Source: CAIYZT01 sp947461435
GTDB lineage: Bacteria > Pseudomonadota > Alphaproteobacteria > Rhodobacterales > Rhodobacteraceae
Direction of reading: 5' to 3'
Assembly (NCBI GenBank): GCA_965284435.1
Contig: OZ260083.1
Location: 186,001 to 250,000, forward strand
DNA: 64,000 nucleotides
The notes below the pieces were generated by a model. The model searched no databases, was not told where the DNA came from, and was given only the letters and a program-made list of their open reading frames with translations. A program made the position numbers and the translations under genes. Shown piece by piece: positions 16,613 to 25,351 of this stretch (its first letter is position 1; each line of letters opens with the position of its first letter).

Positions 16613-18073
16613 TTATTCGGCGGCCGAGGCTTCGGCTTCGGGGTCCCAGCCGGAAATCGCCTTGACCTCCAGAAACTCTTCAAGCCCAAGGATACCACCT
16701 TCGCGGGCGCGGCCCGAAGATTTCACCCCGCCAAAAGGAGAGCCCGCGGCGCGGCTTTTGCCGTTCGTCTGGACCATGCCCGATTTCAGGCGCAGGGCCA
16801 TGCGGTTGCGTTTGGTCCCGTCGGTGGTTTGGACATAGTTGGTCAGACCGTAGGGGGTATCATTCGCGATCTTGACGGCCTCTTCTTCGCCCTCAAAGGG
16901 GATCATGCACATCACGGGGCCAAAAATCTCTTCGCGCTCGATGGTCATGCCGGGGGTGACATCGGCAAAGATCGTGGGCTTGACGTAAAAGCCCCGGTTG
17001 AACCCATCGGGCAATCCGGGCCCGCCCGCCACAAGCCGCGCGCCTTCGTCGATGCCCTTTTGGATGTAGCCCTGAATTTGGTCCCACTGCCGTTTGTTTA
17101 CGACGGGGCCGATATGGTTGCCCTCTTCGTGGGCCGATCCGACCTTGATGCTGTCGGCAACCTGCGCGGCAATTTGCACCGCGCGGTCATAGATCCCGCG
17201 TTCCACCAGCATGCGGCTGGGCGCGTTGCACGATTGGCCGGTGTTATCCATCATATGGCGCACACCGCGTTCCACGGCCATGTCATCGGCATCGGCGAAG
17301 ATCACATTCGCACCCTTGCCCCCCAGTTCCAGCGTCACCCGTTTCAGCGTTTGCGCTGCGGCGGCAGAGATGGCTTTGCCCGCACGGGTGGAGCCGGTGA
17401 AGGAAATCATCTCTACATCAGGATGGGTGGACAGCTGGCTTCCGACACCGGCGCCATCGCCGTTCACCAGATTGAAGACGCCCGCCGGCAGACCGGCGTC
17501 ATGGCAGAACTCGGCAAAGATCATCGCGTTCAGCGGCGATTCTTCTGAGGGTTTCAGAACACAGGTGCAGCCCGACAGGATTGCCGGAATGGCCTTGAGC
17601 GCGATCTGGTTCATGGGCCAGTTCCAAGGGGTGATCAGGCCGACCACACCGATGGGTTCCAGCGAGAGGCGGTCATTGGGCGCATGGGGGCCGAGGGGCC
17701 GCACCCATTCAATCTGATCAAAGGCGGTCAGGAAATTGCTGGCGTGCCACGGCAGGCAAGGGGCTTGGCTGCCGCGGGCGTGATCCAACGGAGAGCCCAT
17801 TTCCATGGCAATGGCCTGAGCCAGTTCTTCCTTGCGCGCCTCGTACTGTTCCAAGATCTTGACGACATAGGCCCGGCGGGTGGCGGGAGGCGTGGCGGAC
17901 CAAGCGGGAAAGGCCGCCTTTGCGGCGGCGACTGCCGCGTCAGTATCGGCCTGCGATCCCAAAGAGATGACAGCGCAGCCCTCTTCGTTGGAGGGGTCGA
18001 TGACGGTACAATCCCGCGCGAGCGAAGGGGCAACCCAAGCCCCGTTGATATAGAACTCCCGCTTCATCAGCAT
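16613..18073 (-). CDS. NAD(P)-dependent aldehyde dehydrogenase family protein
   Basis: 486-aa aldehyde dehydrogenase. The catalytic cysteine is in NTGQSCNAPSRM and the general-base glutamate in LELGGKGANVI; cofactor-binding TPWNWPMNQ and FTGSTRAGK are intact, as is the C-terminal SPFGGVKSSGRAREGG. Start 18073 is favoured by GGGGGAG 7 nt upstream; a second ATG lies two codons in. The gene is first in a two-gene operon with the flavoprotein at 14545-16521. Proposed role: oxidation of an aldehyde released by, or feeding into, that flavoenzyme. Substrate not assignable. Confidence 0.9.
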   Translation of the reverse strand: MLMKREFYINGAWVAPSLARDCTVIDPSNEEGCAVISLGSQADTDAAVAAAKAAFPAWSATPPATRRAYVVKILEQYEARKEELAQAIAMEMGSPLDHARGSQAPCLPWHASNFLTAFDQIEWVRPLGPHAPNDRLSLEPIGVVGLITPWNWPMNQIALKAIPAILSGCTCVLKPSEESPLNAMIFAEFCHDAGLPAGVFNLVNGDGAGVGSQLSTHPDVEMISFTGSTRAGKAISAAAAQTLKRVTLELGGKGANVIFADADDMAVERGVRHMMDNTGQSCNAPSRMLVERGIYDRAVQIAAQVADSIKVGSAHEEGNHIGPVVNKRQWDQIQGYIQKGIDEGARLVAGGPGLPDGFNRGFYVKPTIFADVTPGMTIEREEIFGPVMCMIPFEGEEEAVKIANDTPYGLTNYVQTTDGTKRNRMALRLKSGMVQTNGKSRAAGSPFGGVKSSGRAREGGILGLEEFLEVKAISGWDPEAEASAAE

Positions 18074-18235
18074 GATCCGACTCCCCCAACACGATGTTGC
18101 GCGCAGCGTGGCACCGCTTGCCCGGCAAGGCAAGCGTGCCAGCGCCCGTTTGATCAAGCTAAGCGACAGAATTCCCCGTTGGCGGGGGCGGGCAAATGGT
18201 GCAGAAGTTAGCCCTGCCGACGAAGGGGGACTGCC

Positions 18236-19141
18236 GTGCTTGACCGTCTGAAACGCGCGATGAATTTGACACGGGTGGCCATTGTTCCCCCGCGCGCCCA
18301 GCCGGGGCGAACGGGGATTGCCGTGGTCGCCATCGTCAAGAACGAGGCGGGCTTTATCGCAGAATGGGCCCGGTTCCACGCGGCGGCGGGCGTGCAGCAT
18401 TTCTATATCTATGACAATGGGTGCACCGATGGCACCATCGGCGCGCTGGCGCAGGCCCTGCCCGCATCAATGGTGACGGTGATCCCGTGGAACCAGACGT
18501 TCCGTTTGGGGTTCTGGCAGGGCGAGGTGCACAATCAGATGCTGGCCTATGCCCATGCCACGCGCAACTTTGGCGGGTCCTATCGGTGGATGACCTGGAT
18601 CGACATTGACGAGTTTCTGGTGCCCAAGACCGAAACCTTGACCGAAGCTTTGGCCCCCCTTCAGGACCATGCCATGATCAGCCTGCCGTGGCATATGTTC
18701 GGGCGCGGGGGGCACAAGGCGGCGCCCAAGGGCGGGGTGGTGCCGAATTATCTGGCGCGCAATCCTGACCCGATGGCAAAATCTTTGTTGAAATTCAAGG
18801 TGATCTGCGATCCCTGCCAGGTGACAGCCTGCAAGGTGCATTGGATGGAGGTGAACGGGCGGACCGACAGTGTGAATGACCGGGGGGTCTTTGCCACCCT
18901 GAAAGGCCGCGATGCGCCCCGATTTTATTCGGCCGACCGGATTCAGTTGAACCACTATTACACGCGATCAGACGAGGACCTGCAGCGGAAGATGGCTCGC
19001 GGGTCGAACATGACGGTGGCGCAGGCCGCGCATGAACGCCGGATGATGCGCAAGGTGGCCGCCATTGAGGCGGCAGAAATTGACGACACGACCGCAGCCC
19101 TGTGGTGGGCAAAGTATCAAAAGGATGTCATACAGTCCTAA
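18236..19141 (+). CDS. GT92-type (DUF23) glycosyltransferase
   Basis: 301-aa protein beginning with a GTG preceded by GAAGGGGGA. The GT92/DUF23 signature is clear: VAIVKNEAGFIAEWARFHAAAGVQ, FYIYDNGCTDGT, and an acidic metal-binding WIDIDEFLVP, followed by ISLPWHMFG and KVHWMEVNG. It should add a sugar to a cell-surface glycan or lipid. The FkbM methyltransferase gene lies 150 bp downstream in the same orientation, a pairing that suggests polysaccharide or glycolipid decoration. Acceptor and donor unknown. Confidence 0.85.
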   Translation: MLDRLKRAMNLTRVAIVPPRAQPGRTGIAVVAIVKNEAGFIAEWARFHAAAGVQHFYIYDNGCTDGTIGALAQALPASMVTVIPWNQTFRLGFWQGEVHNQMLAYAHATRNFGGSYRWMTWIDIDEFLVPKTETLTEALAPLQDHAMISLPWHMFGRGGHKAAPKGGVVPNYLARNPDPMAKSLLKFKVICDPCQVTACKVHWMEVNGRTDSVNDRGVFATLKGRDAPRFYSADRIQLNHYYTRSDEDLQRKMARGSNMTVAQAAHERRMMRKVAAIEAAEIDDTTAALWWAKYQKDVIQS

Positions 19142-19292
19142 AGGACGAAGGTGACAGGCGGCGAAGACTTGGTCTTTTGCCGAAGACGAGGGCCCGTTGA
19201 ATTCGCCGGTTCGCGGCGGTTTCAGGCATTTTTTGGGGCCGGACAGATATTTTAAATGGGCCTTGATCGGCGCGGCATCGAAAGGATGACGC

Positions 19293-19955
19293 ATGAATTT
19301 GAAGAAGGTTTTGAAGCGCTGGGGCGGCAATTTGGTGTACCGTTTGCGCCCCGGCCGCGCCCAGCACGTGCGCGATGTGACCATCGCGGAATTTCTGACC
19401 TTGGGGCCGGATGACATTGCCATTGATTGCGGGGCGAACCTGGGCGTCATTACAACGGTCATGGCCCGGTCGGGCGCGCAGGTGCATGCGTTTGAACCCA
19501 ATCCCGACGCCTTTGCCAGCCTGAAGGAAAAGGTGGGCGGTCTGGCCAATGTGCATCTGCATCAGCAGGCCGTGCTGGATAAAGCCGGCACCCTTCGGCT
19601 GTATCTGCATCTGAATTATGCGCGCAACCCCGAACGGTTTTCGCAAGGGTCCAGCCTGATTTCTGAAAAGCGCAATGTCGATGAAAACCACGGGGTGGAT
19701 GTGGAAGTGATCGATCTGTGCCAGTTCATCGAAGGATTGGGCCGCCCGGTCAAACTGTTGAAGATCGACATCGAGGGCGCGGAATATGCCGTTTTGCATG
19801 CCATGCTGGACCGCGGGACGATTGATCTGGTGGAAAAGGTGTTCGTGGAAACCCACGCGCATGCGATAGCCTCGTTGAAAGACACCGACCTGCGGTTGCG
19901 CCAGCGTATCGCAGCGCGGGGGCTGGGTGGGAAAATAGACCTGAATTGGATCTGA
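19293..19955 (+). CDS. FkbM-family SAM-dependent methyltransferase
   Basis: 220-aa methyltransferase. The SAM-binding motif I is AIDCGANLGVITTVMA, followed by acidic VHAFEPNPDAF and later LLKIDIEGAEYAVLHAM, which together define the FkbM family (O-methylation of sugars and polyketides). The start at 19293 has no strong Shine-Dalgarno but gives the expected N-terminus. The neighbouring GT92 gene points to glycan methylation. The last codons are close to the downstream peroxiredoxin leader, which appears to be a separate unit. Confidence 0.87.
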   Translation: MNLKKVLKRWGGNLVYRLRPGRAQHVRDVTIAEFLTLGPDDIAIDCGANLGVITTVMARSGAQVHAFEPNPDAFASLKEKVGGLANVHLHQQAVLDKAGTLRLYLHLNYARNPERFSQGSSLISEKRNVDENHGVDVEVIDLCQFIEGLGRPVKLLKIDIEGAEYAVLHAMLDRGTIDLVEKVFVETHAHAIASLKDTDLRLRQRIAARGLGGKIDLNWI

Positions 19956-20055
19956 GATCTGGGAAATTCGTTCTATTTTCGCAAAGCCTTCTGCCACCAG
20001 GTGAAATATTGTTCCAAGTTGCCTATATTGCGCGCAGCAAACCACGAGGAACCCC

Positions 20056-20712
20056 ATGTCCATCCGCATCAATGACATTGCCCCCGATTTCACCGCGCAG
20101 TCCACTGCCGGACAGATCAAGTTTCACGATTGGCTTGATGGCTCTTACGCCATCATCTTCAGCCACCCGCGTGATTTCACGCCTGTGTGCACCACAGAAT
20201 TCGGCGCCGTGGCGCAACTGGCTGCGGAATGGAAAAAGCGCAACACCAAGGTGATTGGCGTTTCGGTGGATTCGGTCGAAGACCACGGCAAATGGAAGCG
20301 CGACATTGAGGCGTTTTCTGGCGCCGCTGCCGACTTTCCGATTATTGACGACACCTCGCTGACCGTGGCGAAGGCCTATGACATGCTTCCGGCCGAATAT
20401 TACCTGCCGCAAGAAGGCCGCACCCCCGCGAACACGGCGACGGTTCGGACGGTTTACATCATCGGGCCGGACAAGAAGGTGCGGCTGACGATGACCTATC
20501 CCATGTCGGTGGGTCGCAATTTCGCCGAGATTCTGCGGGCGCTGGATGCGGTTCAGGCCACCGACGGCGTGCCTTTTGCGACCCCTGCCAACTGGGTGCC
20601 CGGGCAGGATGTGATCGTGGCCCTGTCGGTTTCCACCGAAGACGCGACGGCAAAGTTTGGCGCGCTGGATATCAAGTTGCCCTATCTGCGCTTTGCCAAG
20701 CGCCCGGTGTAA
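20056..20712 (+). CDS. 1-Cys peroxiredoxin (Prx6 family)
   Basis: 218-aa peroxiredoxin. The peroxidatic cysteine is in FSHPRDFTPVCTTEFG; the length and the C-terminal extension (PFATPANWVPGQDVIV) fit Prx6-type enzymes, which reduce peroxides and alkyl hydroperoxides in the cytosol. GAGGAA lies upstream of the ATG. The gene stands alone between FkbM and the convergent dadA and ends at a strong terminator. Stress regulation is likely but no specific operator was recognised. Confidence 0.93.
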   Translation: MSIRINDIAPDFTAQSTAGQIKFHDWLDGSYAIIFSHPRDFTPVCTTEFGAVAQLAAEWKKRNTKVIGVSVDSVEDHGKWKRDIEAFSGAAADFPIIDDTSLTVAKAYDMLPAEYYLPQEGRTPANTATVRTVYIIGPDKKVRLTMTYPMSVGRNFAEILRALDAVQATDGVPFATPANWVPGQDVIVALSVSTEDATAKFGALDIKLPYLRFAKRPV

Positions 20713-20717
20713 CAAAG

Positions 20718-20740
20718 CGGGGCCTTCGGGCCCCGTTTTT
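20718..20740 (+). terminator. Rho-independent terminator of the peroxiredoxin gene
   Basis: CGGGGCC-TTCG-GGCCCCG stem with a UUCG tetraloop followed immediately by TTTTT. It lies 6 nt after the stop and abuts the convergent dadA stop, so it probably serves mainly the plus strand. Confidence 0.92.
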
Positions 20741-22041
20741 CATTCTGCCGGCTGCAAAACCCCGGCGCTGGTGGCGCGCTTGGGCCTGCTCTGATAGCGG
20801 GCATATCCCAGATCACGGGTTTCGATGGCGCTGGCCCGGCCCGAGATGACATCGGCCAGAACCGCGGCAGAGCCTGCTGCCATCGTCCAGCCCAAGGTGC
20901 CGTGCCCGGTGTTCAAGAACAGGTTCCGGACGGTAGAGCGTCCAACGATTGGTGTGCCATCAGGTGTCATCGGGCGCAGCCCCGTCCAAAAGGTGGCCTG
21001 CGATTGATCGCCCGCGCCGCCAAACAGATCTTCGACCGAATGGACCAAGGTCGCCTTGCGCTTTGCGGGCAGGCTGCTGGAAAATCCGGCGATTTCGGCC
21101 ATGCCCCCCACGCGGATCCGGTCGCCCAGACGGGTGATTGCGATCTTGTGCGTCTCGTCCATGACGGTGGAAAGGGGGGCCAAAACCTCGTCCACGATGG
21201 GGAGGGTAATGGAATAGCCTTTGACCGGATAGACCGGCAGGCGCATGCCAAGACCCTTGGCCAGAACCGGTGAATAGCTGCCCAAGGCCAGAACAAAACT
21301 GTCGGCCGTGAGTCGGCCCGCACTGGTATGCACGGCGGTGATGCGGTCTGCCTCTTTTTCCAGACCAAGAACCTGCAAGCCATAACGGAAGGTCACACCG
21401 GCCGCGGTGGCCATTTCGGCCAGACGCGTGGTGAACTTGAAACAATCGCCGGTTTCATCGCCGGGCAGACGCAGGCCGCCGGCAAGTTTGTCTCGGTTGG
21501 GCGCAAGGCCGGGTTCGGCGGCCACGCAGCCATCTGCATCCAGCATCTCGAATGGAACGCCATCGGCCTTGAGAACCTTGATGTCCTTGGCGGCCGCGTC
21601 GACCTGTTTCAGGGTGCGGAAAACTTGCAAGGTGCCTTGTGTACGCTCGTCATAGGTGATGCCGGTTTCGGCGCGCAGATCCTTTAGGCAATCGCGTGAG
21701 TATTCGGCCAGACGCAGCATGCGGCCCTTGTTCACCTCGTAGGCGGCGGCGGTGCAGTTCATCAACATCCGCGCCATCCATTCGATCTTGAACAGATCCG
21801 GACGCGGCTGGATGATCAGCGGCGAATGTTGCATGAACATCCACTTCAACGCCTTGAGCGGGATGCCGGGTGCCGCCCAAGGACTGGCATAACCGGGGCT
21901 GATCTCTCCGGCGTTGGCAAAGGAGGTTTCCAAGGCCGGACCCGGCTGGCGATCGATCACCGTGACCTCATGGCCCGCTTTGGCCAAATACCACGCCGAG
22001 GTGACGCCAATGACACCCGCCCCCAAGATCACGATCCGCAT
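20740..22041 (-). CDS. dadA: D-amino-acid dehydrogenase
   Basis: 433-aa FAD enzyme matching DadA: Rossmann start MRIVILGAGVIGVTSAWYLAKAGHEV, SFANAGEISPGYASPWAAPG, PVKGYSITLPI, FWTGLRPMTPDGTPIVG and NTGHGTLGWTMAAGSA. It deaminates D-amino acids (chiefly D-alanine) to oxo-acids, passing electrons to the membrane quinone pool. There is no alanine racemase (dadX) neighbour. AGGGAA precedes the ATG. A perfect 10-bp inverted repeat 117 nt upstream may control it. Confidence 0.92.
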   Translation of the reverse strand: MRIVILGAGVIGVTSAWYLAKAGHEVTVIDRQPGPALETSFANAGEISPGYASPWAAPGIPLKALKWMFMQHSPLIIQPRPDLFKIEWMARMLMNCTAAAYEVNKGRMLRLAEYSRDCLKDLRAETGITYDERTQGTLQVFRTLKQVDAAAKDIKVLKADGVPFEMLDADGCVAAEPGLAPNRDKLAGGLRLPGDETGDCFKFTTRLAEMATAAGVTFRYGLQVLGLEKEADRITAVHTSAGRLTADSFVLALGSYSPVLAKGLGMRLPVYPVKGYSITLPIVDEVLAPLSTVMDETHKIAITRLGDRIRVGGMAEIAGFSSSLPAKRKATLVHSVEDLFGGAGDQSQATFWTGLRPMTPDGTPIVGRSTVRNLFLNTGHGTLGWTMAAGSAAVLADVISGRASAIETRDLGYARYQSRPKRATSAGVLQPAE

Positions 22042-22157
22042 GAGATTCCCTTTCGCCTGACACTGCGCTGCAAGATACGCAATTTCCTTGGCGGTTCTTG
22101 GGAATTACGGGGCCCTTTGGTAGCAATATTCGAAGAAAAGCGCGATATTTGGTAATT

Positions 22158-22185
22158 TGTCGCAAGGAATCATTGCCTTGCGACA
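22158..22185. promoter_or_regulatory. 10-bp perfect inverted repeat upstream of dadA
   Basis: TGTCGCAAGG and CCTTGCGACA are separated by 8 nt in the AT-rich stretch before dadA. There is no U tract on either side, so an operator is more likely than a terminator. An Lrp/DadR-type or other dimeric regulator is conceivable. Confidence 0.5.
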
Positions 22186-22219
22186 GAATAGCCGAAGGTT
22201 TCTTTTTGAAGGCGACATG

Positions 22220-22244
22220 AAAAAGGCCCCGGAAAACCGGGGCC
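22220..22244 (-). terminator. Rho-independent terminator of pnp
   Basis: GGCCCCGG-TTTT-CCGGGGCC (minus strand) followed by TTTTT, about 20 nt after the pnp stop. The plus-strand side also has a TTTCC run, so it may work in both directions. Confidence 0.9.
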
Positions 22245-22265
22245 TTTCCTTTCGTTGAAACGCGA

Positions 22266-24407
22266 TCAGCCTTCGGCCGATTCGTCTTTCTTTTCAATGA
22301 TCTCAGCACCGGTTTCCTGATCGACCATCTTCATGCCAAGGCGGACCTTGCCGCGCTCGTCAAAGCCCAGAAGTTTGACTTTGACGTCCTGACCTTCCTT
22401 GAGATGCTCGTTCGGGTGGTTCAGGCGCTTGGAGGCGATTTGGCTGACATGCACCAGACCGTCGCGCTTGCCGAAGAAGTTCACGAAAGCGCCGAAATCG
22501 ACCAGTTTCACCACTTTGCCGGTGTAGATCTGACCAATTTCCGGCTCTGCCACGATCGACCAGATCATGTCATAGGCCTTCTTGATGTTTTCGGCCGAGG
22601 ACGAGGCGATCTTGATGATGCCTTCGTCGTTGATATCCACCTTGGCGCCGGAAAGTTCGACGATCTCGCGGATGACCTTGCCGCCCGATCCGATGACTTC
22701 GCGGATTTTGTCGGTGGGGATCTGCAAGGTTTCGATCTTGGGCGCATATTCCGAGAAGCCCTGCGGCGCAGAGAGCGCCTTGTTCATCTCGGCCAGAATA
22801 TGCAGACGGCCATCTTTGGCTTGGGCCAAAGCCTGCGCCATGATTTCCGGGGTGATCCCGGCCACCTTGATATCCATCTGCATCGTGGTGATGCCTGCCG
22901 CAGTTCCGGCAACCTTGAAGTCCATATCGCCCAGGTGATCTTCGTCGCCCAGGATGTCGGTCAAGACGGCCCAGCGGCCATCATCTTCAAGGATCAGACC
23001 CATGGCCACGCCAGCAACCGGTGCCTTCAGCGGAACGCCCGCATCCATCATCGACAAGGAACCACCGCAGACCGACGCCATCGAGGATGAGCCGTTGGAT
23101 TCGGTGATTTCAGAGACAACGCGCACGGTATAGGGGAAATCGGTTGCCGCAGGCAAAACCGCCTGAAGCGCACGCCACGCCAGTTTGCCATGGCCGATTT
23201 CGCGACGTCCGGGGCTGCCGACACGGCCCACTTCGCCCACCGAATAGGGAGGGAAGTTGTAGTGCAGCATGAAGTTGGACCGGTGATTGCCGTTCAAGGC
23301 ATCGATGATCTGTTCGTCTTCGCCGGTGCCAAGGGTGGTGACAACCAAGCCTTGGGTTTCGCCGCGTGTGAACAGGGCCGAGCCATGAGCGCGCGGCAGG
23401 ATGCCGGTTTCCGACACGATCGGACGCACGGTTTTGTTGTCGCGCCCGTCAATCCGCGCGCCACCATTGATGATGTCGCCGCGCAGGATCGAAGATTCCA
23501 GCTTCTTGATGGCCGAACCAAGGTTGATGTCGGCGAGGTCAGCCTCGGTCAAGGCCGCCTTGACGGTCGCCACGGCGGCAGAGATGGCGTTTGTCCGCTC
23601 TTGCTTGTCCTTGATCGCAAAAGCAGCGCGCATCTGCACTTCACCGGCGGCTTTCACCTTGGCGTACAAATCCGAATAGTCTGGCGGTGCGAAATCAAAG
23701 GGCTCTTTGGCCGAATTTTCGGCGAAGTCGATGATCAGGTCGATCACAGGCTGCATCGCCTCGTGGCCGAACTTCACAGCGCCCAGCATTTCGTCTTCGG
23801 TCAACTCGTAAGCTTCAGATTCAACCATCATCACGGCGTCTTTGGTGCCGGCGATGACCAGATCAAGGCGCTGATCAGGCTTGAGACGCAGCTGCGTCAT
23901 GTCGTCCATTTCCGGGTTCAGCACATAGGCGCCGTTCACAAAACCAACGCGGGCAGCCCCGATGGGGCCCATGAAGGGAACGCCGGAGATGGTCAGCGCG
24001 GCAGAGGCCGCGATCATCGCCACGATGTCGGGGTCATTGACAAGGTCGCAGGACAGAACGGTGGCCATGACCAGCACTTCGTTCTTGAAGCCGTCCACGA
24101 ACAGCGGGCGGCAGGGACGGTCGATCAGGCGCGAAACCAGCGTTTCCTTTTCCGAAGGACGCGCTTCACGCTTGAAAAAACCGCCGGGAATTTTTCCCGC
24201 GGCATAGTATTTTTCCTGGTAGTGCACGGTCAGCGGGAAAAAGTCCTGCCCCGGCTTTGCAGATTTCGCGAAGGTCACGTTGGCCATGACCGAAGTTTCG
24301 CCCAAAGTGGCGATGACCGAGCCATCGGCCTGACGGGCAACCTTGCCCGTTTCCAGCGTCAGCGTTTCACGGCCCCACTGGATGGATTTTTTCGTAACGT
24401 TGAACAT
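22266..24407 (-). CDS. pnp: Polynucleotide phosphorylase
   Basis: 713-aa 3'-5' exoribonuclease and degradosome component. Two RNase PH domains (first about 10-140, second about 310-530) flank a helical region; KH (about 555-615, with IGSGGKVIREI) and S1 (about 620-690, with GQIYTGKVVKLVDFGAFVNF) domains follow. Catalytic-core motifs FFKREARPSEKE and GSSSMASVCGGSLSMMDAGVP are intact. The start at 24407 follows AGGGAA. It is the last gene of an rpsO/AlkD-like/pnp run on the minus strand; rpsO and pnp are usually direct neighbours. Confidence 0.97.
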   Translation of the reverse strand: MFNVTKKSIQWGRETLTLETGKVARQADGSVIATLGETSVMANVTFAKSAKPGQDFFPLTVHYQEKYYAAGKIPGGFFKREARPSEKETLVSRLIDRPCRPLFVDGFKNEVLVMATVLSCDLVNDPDIVAMIAASAALTISGVPFMGPIGAARVGFVNGAYVLNPEMDDMTQLRLKPDQRLDLVIAGTKDAVMMVESEAYELTEDEMLGAVKFGHEAMQPVIDLIIDFAENSAKEPFDFAPPDYSDLYAKVKAAGEVQMRAAFAIKDKQERTNAISAAVATVKAALTEADLADINLGSAIKKLESSILRGDIINGGARIDGRDNKTVRPIVSETGILPRAHGSALFTRGETQGLVVTTLGTGEDEQIIDALNGNHRSNFMLHYNFPPYSVGEVGRVGSPGRREIGHGKLAWRALQAVLPAATDFPYTVRVVSEITESNGSSSMASVCGGSLSMMDAGVPLKAPVAGVAMGLILEDDGRWAVLTDILGDEDHLGDMDFKVAGTAAGITTMQMDIKVAGITPEIMAQALAQAKDGRLHILAEMNKALSAPQGFSEYAPKIETLQIPTDKIREVIGSGGKVIREIVELSGAKVDINDEGIIKIASSSAENIKKAYDMIWSIVAEPEIGQIYTGKVVKLVDFGAFVNFFGKRDGLVHVSQIASKRLNHPNEHLKEGQDVKVKLLGFDERGKVRLGMKMVDQETGAEIIEKKDESAEG

Positions 24408-24579
24408 TGATCGTTCCCTATGTGAGAGCATCCACGGCCCCTGCCGCGTCTCCCGTTTGCATAGCGGCCCCATTGCCGCCGCCCCCTATCCTTTGCATGT
24501 GGCCGGGGGCATGGCCTCACGTCGCAGATTGCGGGCGCATACAGCAAAAGGACGGGTTTGGGAAGCGTGGATATGCGGC

Positions 24580-25245
24580 CTATCCCGCGCGGCGCACCAT
24601 CTCGGCGATCCACAGCGGTGCGAAGGGCGAGGTGCAGCCTTTGGGGGTGGGATAATCGCGGTAAATGCCCAGACGTTCCCCAAGGTCGATCGCCCGGGCC
24701 CGCAAGGTGGGGTGGTGGATCCCGATGGTGGCCATCGTGGTGTTCATGGTCCATTGCACAGCGTCTGGGGCCAATGGCATCTCGGCCTCTATCCGATCAA
24801 GAAGGGCTGACAGATCAAGGCCTTGAGGGGATTTTTGGACGCGTTCGGCGGTCAAACTCCAATAAGCGCGGGCGGACATGGGATGCAGATCATGCTCCCA
24901 TGCCAGACGCAGGGTTTCCTTGTCGGGATGCTGTTTCACGATATAGGAGTTGAGCCAGTCGGACACCCACAAAAAGCTGTTGGAGCGCACGAGACCTTCG
25001 ACTTCTTGCAGGCTGAGCGTCTTGGGTTTCACGATCAGCACGGCCAAAAGCCGCGCATCGACATTGCCCGTCGCCCAAAGCTGCTGGGCCAGCGCGGGGT
25101 TGATCTTGATGGCCTTTGCCAAGGTTCGGATGTCGCCCAAAGGGACGCCGAATTGCGCACCGGCCGCGCCGTTCTTTTCATTTCGGGCAAACACGGCAGG
25201 TTCTGACAGGCTTTGCAGTCGAACCATCACCTCGTCTAGCGTCAT
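24580..25245 (-). CDS. DNA alkylation repair (AlkD-like HEAT-repeat) family protein
   Basis: 221-aa helical protein resembling the AlkD/DNA_alkylation family of HEAT-like glycosylases: GVPLGDIRTLAKAIK, WATGNVDARLLAVLIV, SWL-like VSDWLNSYIV and WTMNTTMATIGIHH, where AlkD proteins have conserved W/D positions lining the DNA cleft. It could excise alkylated bases or be a non-catalytic paralogue. It is inserted between rpsO and pnp with 106 bp to rpsO and 172 bp to pnp, so co-transcription is uncertain given the terminator after rpsO. Confidence 0.75.
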   Translation of the reverse strand: MTLDEVMVRLQSLSEPAVFARNEKNGAAGAQFGVPLGDIRTLAKAIKINPALAQQLWATGNVDARLLAVLIVKPKTLSLQEVEGLVRSNSFLWVSDWLNSYIVKQHPDKETLRLAWEHDLHPMSARAYWSLTAERVQKSPQGLDLSALLDRIEAEMPLAPDAVQWTMNTTMATIGIHHPTLRARAIDLGERLGIYRDYPTPKGCTSPFAPLWIAEMVRRAG

Positions 25246-25294
25246 TTTAGCCCTCGCCCCCTTTTGCGCAGGTCACGATAGCACACCTATGGGT

Positions 25295-25331
25295 AAAAAT
25301 GCAAAACGCCCGCAGCTTTCGCGCGGGCGTT
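25295..25331 (-). terminator. Rho-independent terminator of rpsO
   Basis: AACGCCCGC / GCGGGCGTT stem around a 9-nt loop, followed on the minus strand by TTGCATTTTT, about 20 nt after the rpsO stop. In operons with pnp such a stem can also be an RNase processing point. Confidence 0.85.
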
Positions 25332-25334
25332 CAA

Positions 25335-25348
25335 GGTCACGCGTGACC
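25335..25348. other. 14-bp perfect palindrome GGTCACGCGTGACC
   Basis: Self-complementary sequence directly between the rpsO stop and its terminator stem. It may be a protein site or an extra 3'-end stem; it has no loop of its own. Confidence 0.4.
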
Positions 25349-25351
25349 AGA

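Noticed and set aside
16592..17548. 318-aa plus-strand open frame
   Set aside because: Antisense to the aldehyde dehydrogenase; no ribosome-binding site or family motif.
23190..24410. 406-aa plus-strand open frame
   Set aside because: Antisense to pnp, which is unambiguous.
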